A program made the position numbers and the translations under genes. Under the pieces are notes generated by a model, which saw only the letters and a program-made list of their open reading frames with translations, ran no database searches and had not been told where the DNA came from. From Bdellovibrio sp. (GTDB lineage: Bacteria; Bdellovibrionota; Bdellovibrionia; Bdellovibrionales; Bdellovibrionaceae), in assembly GCA_017745015.1 (NCBI GenBank), contig JAGIAF010000211.1:1-5943 (forward strand): a stretch of 5,943 nucleotides of DNA, written 5' to 3'. This document shows, piece after piece, positions 1-5,099 of this stretch. Within the stretch, counting starts at the first letter, position 1, and each line of letters opens with the position of its first letter.

Positions 1-1
1 G

Positions 2-751
2 GGTTATTCAGAAAGTTCGGCATTTCGACGAATTCAAACCATGCGGTTATTGAAAGAAGTACCTGAAGTCGAGACAAAAATTGTCGATGGAACTCTGACT
101 CTTTCAGCGGCGGCTCAGGTCCAGACATTTTTAAAGTCTGAATCGAAAGTGGGGCAGGCACAGCGAACCGCTGAGGAAAAATTGCAGCTGATCTCATCAG
201 TGGAGAACAAGTCTTCACGTGAAATTGAAAAACAGCTTTTGTCGATGCAAGTCGCAGCGCAAATTCCTCTAGAAAAGGTCAGACAGATCACAGACAATCA
301 CACAGAATTACGATTGGTGTTGCCCGAAGAGCTTCGCAATAAGCTCGATCATCTGCGCCTGCTGCTCTCTCATGTGAATCCAGAAATGAACTATCTCGAG
401 TTGTTTCAATACTTATGTGAAAAAGCTCTTAAGCAATTGGATCGCGCAGAAAAAACTGTTAAGACTTCACCGTCATCTAAAAAATTTGAGGGAGTAATAT
501 CCATAGGCGCTCGTCATATTTCCGCAGATCTCAAAGCCAAAATTTGGCAACGCGATCAAGGTATGTGCACTTACATGGATCACAAGTCAAAGCGTCGTTG
601 TGAATCGAAATTTCAGTTACAGATCGATCACATCAGGCCGTTTTCTTTGGGCGGGGATAATTCGGAGGATAACTTGCGGCTGCTTTGCTCGCATCATAAC
701 TTGCATCGGGCACGAAAGACGTTCGGGGAGATAGGGCGATTTCAGGAATAA
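2..751 (+). CDS. HNH endonuclease, 5'-truncated by the window edge
   Basis: The reading frame is open from base 2 with no stop and no clear start. It reads GYSESSAFRRIQT before the first ATG at 41, and this continues naturally into the downstream helical region, so the gene begins upstream of the window and the ATG at 41 is probably internal. The visible part is 249 residues. The N-terminal half is helical and charged, possibly DNA-binding or a regulatory region. The C-terminal domain (about bases 520-740) is a classic HNH nuclease: numbering from the ATG at 41, Cys176 and Cys187 as possible zinc ligands, Asp196-His197 in IDHIRP, Asn211, then LLCSHHN with Cys216, His219 and Asn220. The family is a metal-dependent DNA nickase/nuclease. 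I recall several paralogues in Bdellovibrio genomes (memory, not searched). The biological target is unknown. It ends at a shared terminator. Confidence 0.88.
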   Translation, partial: GYSESSAFRRIQTMRLLKEVPEVETKIVDGTLTLSAAAQVQTFLKSESKVGQAQRTAEEKLQLISSVENKSSREIEKQLLSMQVAAQIPLEKVRQITDNHTELRLVLPEELRNKLDHLRLLLSHVNPEMNYLELFQYLCEKALKQLDRAEKTVKTSPSSKKFEGVISIGARHISADLKAKIWQRDQGMCTYMDHKSKRRCESKFQLQIDHIRPFSLGGDNSEDNLRLLCSHHNLHRARKTFGEIGRFQE

Positions 752-776
752 AAAAGGGAGCCAGAGGCTCCCTTTT
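752..776. terminator. Bidirectional intrinsic terminator
   Basis: A perfect 11-bp stem (752-762 with 766-776) closes a 3-nt loop, AGA. A-tracts and T-tracts on its two sides provide a U-run in both directions. It sits between the stop codons of the converging HNH and HEPN genes (751 and 780), so it should end both transcripts. Confidence 0.92.
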
Positions 777-779
777 AAC

Positions 780-1166
780 TTAGTACAACTTTAGTTGCTC
801 GCCGACGAGCTTTTTCAAATCGTTTACGTATCCCATATACTCTTCCAAATCCAGGCGATCATCTTTGCGAACATGGGCGCTTGGTGTGTTGTATTGAGTG
901 AGTTCAATAACGTCTGCGTGAGAAGAGACTTCAGAAAGACCTTCGTCTTCTAGGCTCGTCATCAAAACGTCCAAATCGTGGCCATCATCACCTTCTGGGA
1001 ATTCAAGTTCACGCAAAGACATCAAAGCTTTAAGGTAAAGCTCGCAAGCTTGCGCCAGATTGTATCCAACGATGTCGTGTTGGTTCTCGTCAGTCAGGTT
1101 CTTTTGGGCGATATCGATGTTGTCTTGGGCTTTCAGGATCATAGATTTAGCGGAAGATACGCTCAT
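780..1166 (-). CDS. HEPN-domain protein
   Basis: This is a 128-residue acidic helical protein. The stretch YNLAQACELYLKALM (residues 35-49) followed by GHDLDVL (62-68) matches the HEPN pattern, in which a conserved QA-E--LKALL helix is followed by a T/G-H-x-L turn. HEPN proteins are four-helix-bundle proteins found as partners of minimal nucleotidyltransferases, as toxin RNases, or as stand-alone proteins. The R-x4-6-H catalytic motif of HEPN ribonucleases is not visible: the only Arg before His63 is Arg52, too far away. RNase activity is therefore doubtful and a binding or scaffold role is more likely. No nucleotidyltransferase gene is adjacent. The start is set at ATG 1166 because AGGTGA lies 5 nt upstream; the longer GTG reading from 1175 would begin inside that ribosome binding site. 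A strong terminator upstream at 1230-1260 implies its own promoter in the roughly 60-base gap, but I see no convincing one. Confidence 0.82.
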   Translation of the reverse strand: MSVSSAKSMILKAQDNIDIAQKNLTDENQHDIVGYNLAQACELYLKALMSLRELEFPEGDDGHDLDVLMTSLEDEGLSEVSSHADVIELTQYNTPSAHVRKDDRLDLEEYMGYVNDLKKLVGEQLKLY

Positions 1167-1171
1167 GGATG

Positions 1172-1177
1172 TCACCT
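1172..1177 (-). promoter_or_regulatory. Ribosome binding site deciding the HEPN gene start
   Basis: On the minus strand this reads AGGTGA, 5 nt before ATG 1166. It overlaps the GTG at 1175 that the longest ORF uses, so the start is moved to 1166. Confidence 0.7.
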
Positions 1178-1229
1178 TTTCTGGTTGTTTGTCTCAGATT
1201 AACTTGTTCTTGCTAGTTTTAAAAATAAA

Positions 1230-1260
1230 AAACCCACAATTTTATACAAATTGTGGGTTT
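1230..1260 (-). terminator. Intrinsic terminator of the DsbA-like lipoprotein gene
   Basis: A perfect 13-bp stem (1230-1242 with 1248-1260) closes a 5-nt loop. On the minus strand it is followed by a T-rich run (complement of 1217-1229). It lies 23 bases past the stop of the lipoprotein gene and separates it transcriptionally from the HEPN gene. Confidence 0.92.
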
Positions 1261-1283
1261 CAAATTTGGGCTATAACCGCAAA

Positions 1284-2066
1284 CTATTTAGCTTCTTTTA
1301 AAATACGATCGATGATGTCTTTGAATTCAGAGAACGGATATGCACCGCGAAGAGAAACACCGTTGATCAAGAAACCTGGAGTACCGGAGAAGTTGAATTT
1401 TCTAGCTTCTTCCATGTCAGCTTCGATAGTTTTAGTGATTTTTTCGTCTTTAAGATCTTTTTCAAGACGCTTCATGTCCGCACCTGCTTTTTTAGCTGTG
1501 TCTTTCAAGAAAGCTTCTTTTTTAGCATTCAATTCACCTTGGTTTTCGAAAACTAGGTTGTAGAATTTTTCTGCTTTAGCATGATCTTGCATAGCAATTG
1601 CTTCGAAGTAGCGAGCTGCTGGCATTGCCATAGGATGGAAATCCAAAGGCAAGTGTTTGTAGAACACGCGAACGTCTTTAGGGTACGCTTTCATCACTTC
1701 ATCGATAGTTGCGTGACCTTTAGAGCAGTATGGGCATTGGAAGTCAGAGTATTCGATGATTGTGATTTTCGCGTCTTTAGGACCGAAGAATACGCGGCTC
1801 TCATCGATAGCTGGTTTCAAAGGATTTTTGAATTCCTCATCACGCTTTTTGCCTTCTTCAGCCATAGCTTTTTCTTGAGCTTTTTTCTGAGCGCCTTGAG
1901 CAGCTTTGTTCACCACTTCGATGAATTGCTCAGGGTCTTTTTCGATAGCGGCGAAAACGATGCTTGGATCTTTTTCTACTGCTTCTTTAAGTTGTTTTGC
2001 GGATGGTGCACAATTCACAAGGGAAAGTGCCAACGCTGTGATTGTTGCCAGTTTAAATGCTTTCAA
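1284..2066 (-). CDS. DsbA/DsbG-like thioredoxin-fold lipoprotein
   Basis: Predicted periplasmic thiol-disulfide oxidoreductase anchored as a lipoprotein. From TTG 2066 the protein has 260 residues: a signal peptide beginning MKAFKLATITALALSL, then a lipobox-like LVNC with the lipidated Cys at residue 19 (Asn at -1 is unusual but occurs). Next comes a helical, Lys/Glu-rich spacer (about residues 20-86) containing two similar EKDP units, then a DsbA-type thioredoxin domain. The domain has active site FQCPYC (Cys111, Cys114) and the cis-proline motif SGTPGF near residues 227-232, followed by an NG--LRGAYP segment. The helical insert of DsbA lies between them. The longer reading from ATG 2078 adds MEAT, but that ATG has no ribosome site, while GGAGG sits 5 nt before the TTG. 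No DsbB-like partner is visible. The thiol chemistry is inferred from the fold; substrates and direction (oxidase or isomerase) are unknown. Confidence 0.9.
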   Translation of the reverse strand: MKAFKLATITALALSLVNCAPSAKQLKEAVEKDPSIVFAAIEKDPEQFIEVVNKAAQGAQKKAQEKAMAEEGKKRDEEFKNPLKPAIDESRVFFGPKDAKITIIEYSDFQCPYCSKGHATIDEVMKAYPKDVRVFYKHLPLDFHPMAMPAARYFEAIAMQDHAKAEKFYNLVFENQGELNAKKEAFLKDTAKKAGADMKRLEKDLKDEKITKTIEADMEEARKFNFSGTPGFLINGVSLRGAYPFSEFKDIIDRILKEAK

Positions 2067-2071
2067 TGTTG

Positions 2072-2076
2072 CCTCC
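2072..2076 (-). promoter_or_regulatory. Ribosome binding site supporting a TTG start
   Basis: GGAGG on the minus strand lies 5 nt before TTG 2066. It falls inside the first codons of the alternative ATG 2078 reading, so it can serve only the TTG. Confidence 0.72.
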
Positions 2077-2243
2077 ATAATGGAAATTTAATGTGTTAAA
2101 ACTCAAAAAGCCCTCCCATTGTGCCACCAATATTTCGGAGGAGGGAAGGAAAAAATCCCCAACTAAGGTCTAGGTTCTTCGGTTGTGTTACGACAGAGGC
2201 TCCTGGACTTGCGCTGTTAATCGACGTGTTTAGACTGGAATGT

Positions 2244-2876
2244 ATGAAAATCACAAATTTTATTTTAGCAACGATGGTGTTCGTACTTTGTCTCAATGCG
2301 CAAGCGGGCCTGCTCCTCAATTACTCGCAGCTGGCGACCAAAGATCTCGACGAAATGAATCAATTAGTAAACGACAAAATCAAGGAATCGAAAAAATCTT
2401 ATTCCGGTAAGAACGTTCCACTGAAGGAAGCGCTGCAAGCTATCTATTCTCGTCCCAATGATGACGATATGATCGATAAGATTGTTGGCCCGGTGCGCAC
2501 AAATCTTGATGAGTTGGAGGCCTGGGAAAAAACTGTCAGTCAATTAACTGACGAAGCAGTGAATGCACTGAAGCATACCAAGCCATTCAAACCTGTCGTG
2601 CAAGTAACGTACGCAATCTTTCTTGAAAATCTTATGTCAGAAATGAAGCCTTTCCTTAAGGATGGCGGGTTTGAAAGAAAAATCGTGGAAAGAATTGCCA
2701 ACGCCAAAATCGAAATTACGGATGCGGCAAAAGGCGAAAGAAAGCTTCGTATGATGAAGGGCACAGATTCTCCATCCGATATCGCAACAAAATTGCTTTC
2801 TGAAAATCCAGTAGTCGCAAAAAAAGTAGCTGCTCCGACTGAAAGTTCGGCAGAAACTTCCACTTCCCAGCAATAA
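2244..2876 (+). CDS. Exported helical protein of unknown function
   Basis: I do not recognise this family. The start is taken at ATG 2244 because it gives a textbook signal peptide: Met-Lys-Ile, a hydrophobic core to about residue 17, and a type I signal peptidase site at AQA-G (residues 20-22). The open frame continues upstream to a GTG at 2121, but the extra 41 residues would bury the signal peptide. The ribosome site is weak (TGGAA). The 210-residue product is predicted to be mostly helical and charged in its mature part, with no cysteines after the signal peptide and no recognised catalytic motif. It ends in a low-complexity tail rich in Ala, Ser, Thr and Glu. It is probably periplasmic or outer-membrane-associated. 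It is divergent from the thioredoxin-fold lipoprotein gene and separated from the next gene by a hairpin and a promoter, so it is likely a single-gene unit. Confidence 0.75.
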   Translation: MKITNFILATMVFVLCLNAQAGLLLNYSQLATKDLDEMNQLVNDKIKESKKSYSGKNVPLKEALQAIYSRPNDDDMIDKIVGPVRTNLDELEAWEKTVSQLTDEAVNALKHTKPFKPVVQVTYAIFLENLMSEMKPFLKDGGFERKIVERIANAKIEITDAAKGERKLRMMKGTDSPSDIATKLLSENPVVAKKVAAPTESSAETSTSQQ

Positions 2877-2884
2877 TTTCCCTC

Positions 2885-2927
2885 GACCGGACTGGCCTCT
2901 GGTACCTTCGGACCACGGGCCAGCGTC
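2885..2927 (+). terminator. Complex GC-rich hairpin, possible terminator
   Basis: Nested complementarity lies just after the stop at 2876: GAC/GTC at the base (2885-2887, 2925-2927), CTGGCC/GGCCAG (2892-2897, 2918-2923), TGGT/ACCA (2900-2903, 2912-2915), and CC/GG (2905-2906, 2910-2911) around a TTC loop. There is no T-tract after it. It could be a weak or Rho-assisted terminator, a 3'-end stabiliser, or a structured RNA element. Confidence 0.45.
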
Positions 2928-2941
2928 AAACGATAGATCTC

Positions 2942-2977
2942 CTCAAGTCTCCAAAAATCGCCTCAAATTGACTCAAG
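2942..2977. repeat. Three CTCAA direct repeats at 10-bp multiples
   Basis: CTCAAG at 2942-2947, CTCAAA at 2962-2967 and CTCAAG at 2972-2977 are offset by 20 and 10 bases. They therefore lie on the same DNA face, immediately upstream of and overlapping the -35 element of the predicted promoter. They might form an activator site, but the motif is short and chance is possible. Confidence 0.35.
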
Positions 2978-3000
2978 TTCTAATGAACTCCTACCGATAG
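2973..3000 (+). promoter_or_regulatory. Sigma-28 (FliA)-type promoter
   Basis: TCAAGTT at 2973-2979 and CCGATA at 2994-2999 resemble the known FliA consensus (TAAAGTTT, 11 bases, GCCGATAA; Pseudomonas variants start TCAAG). The spacer is about one base longer than the E. coli optimum. Transcription would begin near 3006-3009, giving a leader of about 70 nt before the ATG at 3076. A TTGACT at 2968-2973 could act as a sigma-70 -35, but no good -10 follows at the right distance. In Bdellovibrio, FliA-like motifs have been associated with attack-phase genes (established knowledge from memory). Confidence 0.6.
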
Positions 3001-3019
3001 AAACAACGTGGGGATGAGT

Positions 3020-3057
3020 GGGCATGATGCCCCGGTACTTCGATGAAGTCGAAGTGC
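3020..3057 (+). other. Two tandem hairpins in the mRNA leader
   Basis: The first hairpin pairs GGGCA (3020-3024) with TGCCC (3028-3032) around TGA. The second pairs 3035-3043 with 3049-3057 (9 bp including one G-T wobble) around TGAAG. They lie between the predicted transcription start and the GGAGG at 3066. The second hairpin contains the alternative ATG at 3043, which argues against translation from there. They may protect the 5' end or regulate translation; I recognise no known riboswitch. Confidence 0.45.
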
Positions 3058-3065
3058 AAGCAGAT

Positions 3066-3070
3066 GGAGG
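3066..3070 (+). promoter_or_regulatory. Ribosome binding site deciding the orphan gene start
   Basis: GGAGG lies 5 nt before ATG 3076. The upstream in-frame ATG at 3043 has no comparable site and lies inside a hairpin. Confidence 0.75.
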
Positions 3071-3075
3071 ATTCA

Positions 3076-3354
3076 ATGTTTCTTCAAGGCGATTTGCAAG
3101 TGATGTTCGATGCACTTTACTCAGTGGGCGCGATCGATCCAGTTTTGAAATTGGATTGGAGCGAGATCACAAAAGAGATGATGGCAAACCCTCAACTTTT
3201 GAGTGAAGCGTTCCAAAGCATTAACGGCTGCCGCGGAGACAAAGATCTTCTTGTTCAAAAACTCCACATGATGGATCAAAGATCCGTAAGTTATATCGCC
3301 ATGGAGGTCGCTCGTGAGTTTTGTGAATTCCAAGACCGTAAAGATCTGCACTAA
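3076..3354 (+). CDS. Small orphan protein, first gene of a pilus-ATPase operon
   Basis: This encodes a 92-residue protein with no recognised domain. It shows no signal peptide or membrane segment and looks like a compact cytoplasmic helical protein, with two cysteines (Cys52, Cys83), a Met-rich segment (MM at 35-36 and 65-66) and a charged C-terminus. ATG 3076 is chosen because of GGAGG 5 nt upstream; reading from ATG 3043 would add 11 residues (103 aa). It is the first gene after the FliA-like promoter and overlaps the next gene by 41 bases, so the two are probably translationally coupled. By size and position next to an exported protein and a CpaF ATPase, it may correspond to a hit-locus (bd0108-type) gene of Bdellovibrio. 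That is a context argument only, since I cannot compare sequences here and the reported hit protein may differ. No function is assigned. Confidence 0.72.
   Translation: MFLQGDLQVMFDALYSVGAIDPVLKLDWSEITKEMMANPQLLSEAFQSINGCRGDKDLLVQKLHMMDQRSVSYIAMEVAREFCEFQDRKDLH
3303..3307 (+). promoter_or_regulatory. Internal ribosome binding site for the cupredoxin-like gene
   Basis: GGAGG inside the 3' end of the orphan gene lies 6 nt before GTG 3314. It supports that GTG start and coupled translation of the two genes. Confidence 0.75.
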
Positions 3355-3832
3355 GATCGTTATCGCATTGCTATTCTCAGGCGTGGCTCACGCGTGGGAA
3401 GTTGATTTTTCGCGTCGACAAGTTGATTTCAACAAAATCAGCAATGATGATCGCTTGCCTGCAAGCATTCGTGAAGATCAGTCTGTCAGTATCCTCAGCA
3501 AAGTTTTCGACTCTGTCGAACCAACACAAGACATCGTGATCATGAACACTGAAAAAGGCTTCGTGCCTGAAACAGTGCGTTTGAAAAAGGGCAATAACTA
3601 CCGCATTCACGTGGTGAACGTGAACGGCAAAGAGAAAAACGTAAGCTTCGTGCTGGATGCATTCTCTGAGCATCACAATACGGTATTCGGTGAAGAAAAA
3701 ACTTTCAGCGTAATGCCTAAAACAGATGGCATTTTCTCGTATCAATGCCCTGAAACAGCAGTGCAAGGTAAATTCATTATTTACTCTGACGCTCCGGGCG
3801 CTGGCGACAGAAAACCAGCTTCATCTAACTAA
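3314..3832 (+). CDS. Exported cupredoxin-like protein
   Basis: This encodes 172 residues starting at GTG, set by GGAGG 6 nt upstream. The signal peptide has a basic N-region (Lys7, Lys10, Lys14), a hydrophobic core at about 15-24, and AHA cleavage after residue 27. Residues about 73-158 resemble a cupredoxin beta-sandwich: GFVPETVRLKKG (82-93), a strand NYRIHVVNVNG, then GIFSYQCPETAVQGKFIIY (139-157), which resembles the C-terminal copper loop. Only the Cys (Cys145) of the usual His/Cys/His/Met set is in place. The first His position reads as Asn-Val-Ser near 109-111, and the residues after the Cys lack the His and Met, though His120-His121 lie nearby. It may therefore not bind copper and could instead serve as a periplasmic structural or binding protein. 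It lies between the orphan gene (41-base overlap) and cpaF (23-base gap). It resembles the second gene of a hit-type locus by position only. Confidence 0.8.
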   Translation: MSFVNSKTVKICTKIVIALLFSGVAHAWEVDFSRRQVDFNKISNDDRLPASIREDQSVSILSKVFDSVEPTQDIVIMNTEKGFVPETVRLKKGNNYRIHVVNVNGKEKNVSFVLDAFSEHHNTVFGEEKTFSVMPKTDGIFSYQCPETAVQGKFIIYSDAPGAGDRKPASSN

Positions 3833-3855
3833 TTTTTTAGTCTAAGGAAGACACC

Positions 3856-4962
3856 ATGTCGGATTCGTCGAACGTTTTCAAACAGACCATTCAGCAGAAT
3901 CTCGGTCCTGTTTTGAAATACTTGGACGATCCTGGTGTCTCCGAAATCCTCGTTAACGGCCCCCATGAAATCTTCGTCGAGAAAAAAGGTAAGCTTGAAA
4001 GAGTTTCCGAAACCTTTCCGTCGGAAGATGACTTGCGTGCAGCCGTAAACTCCATCGCACAAAGTGTCGGCCGTCGTATCAATGACGAAAATCCTCGTTT
4101 GGATGCACGTTTGCCAGATGGGTCCCGTATCGCAGCGGTGATTCCACCGATGTCTCGTAAGGGCACGACTCTTTCTATTCGTAAATTCACGAACACGAAA
4201 ATCACATTCACAGATTATATCAAGATGGGCACGATCTCTGAAGACGGCGCACGCTTCTTGGATGTCGCGATGTTCTTAGGTAAGAACATTATCGTGAGCG
4301 GTGGTACTGGTTCCGGTAAGACGACCTTGTTGTCGTTATTGTGTTCACGGATTCCCAAAGGTCAGCGAGTGTTGGTCATCGAGGACTCATCAGAGTTGCA
4401 AGTCGATTACGACCACTTGGTGATGTTTGAAACGCGCATGGCTGATGCCCAAGGCAAAGGCGAAGTGTCGATCAAAGATCTCGTGAAAAGTGCTCTGCGT
4501 TTGCGTCCGGATCGCATCATCGTCGGAGAGGTTCGCTCCGGCGAAGCTCTTGAACTTTTGAATGCGATGAATACCGGTCACAAAGGTTGCATGGGCACTG
4601 TGCATGCGAACTCTCCAGAAGATGCCATCGTCCGTTTGGAAGCTTTGGCTCAAGGCGGGGACGGCAAGATCAGCGAGCGTGCTCTTCGTCAGCAGGTTTC
4701 TTCAGCTATCGACTTAATCGTACAAATCTCGCGTTATGGTGATGGCTCGCGTCGCATCGGGGCAATCTCTGAAGTGCTCGGTTTTAACCCGGATGGTTCG
4801 TACAACGTAGTTCCGATCTTTGAGTTGGGTAGATTGACTCGTCGCGCCGACGGAACTCTGGAAGGCAAACTCGAAGCCACCGGCAATGTTCCGTCGTTTA
4901 TGGACGAAATTGTCGACAACAAACTCCCTTTCCCAAAATCCAAATTCCAAAAAGCCGCCTAA
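3856..4962 (+). CDS. cpaF: CpaF/TadA-family secretion (Flp/type IVb pilus) ATPase
   Basis: This is a hexameric cytoplasmic ATPase that, in Tad/Flp systems, powers pilus assembly with inner-membrane TadB/TadC. The 368-residue sequence has the N-terminal GspE/CpaF region (YLDDPGVSEILVNGP, 22-36; RLDARLPDGSRIAAVIPP, 81-98), Walker A GGTGSGKT (149-156), and the Asp box VLVIEDSSELQ (172-182). These are followed by Walker B LRPDRIIVGEVR with Glu225 (216-227) and the His box TGHKGCMGTVHANS (240-253), so all catalytic elements are intact. It is shorter than many CpaF proteins, which carry an extra N-terminal helical domain; here the conserved core begins almost at the start codon. ATG 3856 has AAGGA 7 nt upstream. 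It is the last gene of the apparent operon: a palindrome follows, and the next gene is unrelated. No TadB, TadC, pilin or secretin gene is in the window, so its membrane partners must be encoded elsewhere or further away. Confidence 0.95.
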   Translation: MSDSSNVFKQTIQQNLGPVLKYLDDPGVSEILVNGPHEIFVEKKGKLERVSETFPSEDDLRAAVNSIAQSVGRRINDENPRLDARLPDGSRIAAVIPPMSRKGTTLSIRKFTNTKITFTDYIKMGTISEDGARFLDVAMFLGKNIIVSGGTGSGKTTLLSLLCSRIPKGQRVLVIEDSSELQVDYDHLVMFETRMADAQGKGEVSIKDLVKSALRLRPDRIIVGEVRSGEALELLNAMNTGHKGCMGTVHANSPEDAIVRLEALAQGGDGKISERALRQQVSSAIDLIVQISRYGDGSRRIGAISEVLGFNPDGSYNVVPIFELGRLTRRADGTLEGKLEATGNVPSFMDEIVDNKLPFPKSKFQKAA

Positions 4963-4986
4963 TCCGCCTTCGCTGAAGCTTCGGCG
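4963..4986. repeat. REP-like intergenic palindrome
   Basis: Immediately after the cpaF stop, CGCC (4965-4968) pairs with GGCG (4983-4986). Inside it, TTC (4969-4971) pairs with GAA (4975-4977) around GCT, leaving GCTTC unpaired. The foldback with an asymmetric bulge resembles bacterial REP-type dispersed repeats. A terminator role is possible but there is no T-tract directly after it. Confidence 0.4.
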
Positions 4987-5099
4987 TGACAAGTCCGTCT
5001 CTTGAGTGCGGCGCGTTGTGACGTTTGGGCTGTGTCTTTTTTTTGTTCGAACATAATATAGTTATTTCAATGGCTTTGCTTTTACGCTAAGACATTTTC

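Noticed and set aside
1060..2099. Plus-strand frames opposite the thioredoxin-fold lipoprotein gene (to 1563 and from 1581)
   Set aside because: They are antisense to a gene with a clear active site and signal peptide. Their products are Phe/Ser/Cys-rich, typical of shadow frames.
2121..2243. GTG 2121 as start of the exported protein
   Set aside because: It would place 41 Arg-rich residues before an otherwise perfect signal peptide.
3005..3070. A cyclic-di-GMP (GEMM) riboswitch in the operon leader, as known in Bdellovibrio
   Set aside because: The leader has two simple hairpins but none of the conserved GEMM core sequences, and it is too short.
3043..3075. ATG 3043 as start of the orphan protein (103 residues)
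   Set aside because: It lies within the second leader hairpin and has no ribosome site, whereas ATG 3076 has GGAGG at ideal spacing. It is not fully excluded.
3018..3206. A 62-codon plus-strand frame overlapping the start of the orphan gene
   Set aside because: It has no ribosome site, an Arg/Asp-rich unpatterned product, and overlaps the better-supported gene in another frame.
5037..5044. Eight-T run as an intrinsic terminator for cpaF
   Set aside because: No stable hairpin lies directly before it. The only palindrome is about 50 bases upstream.
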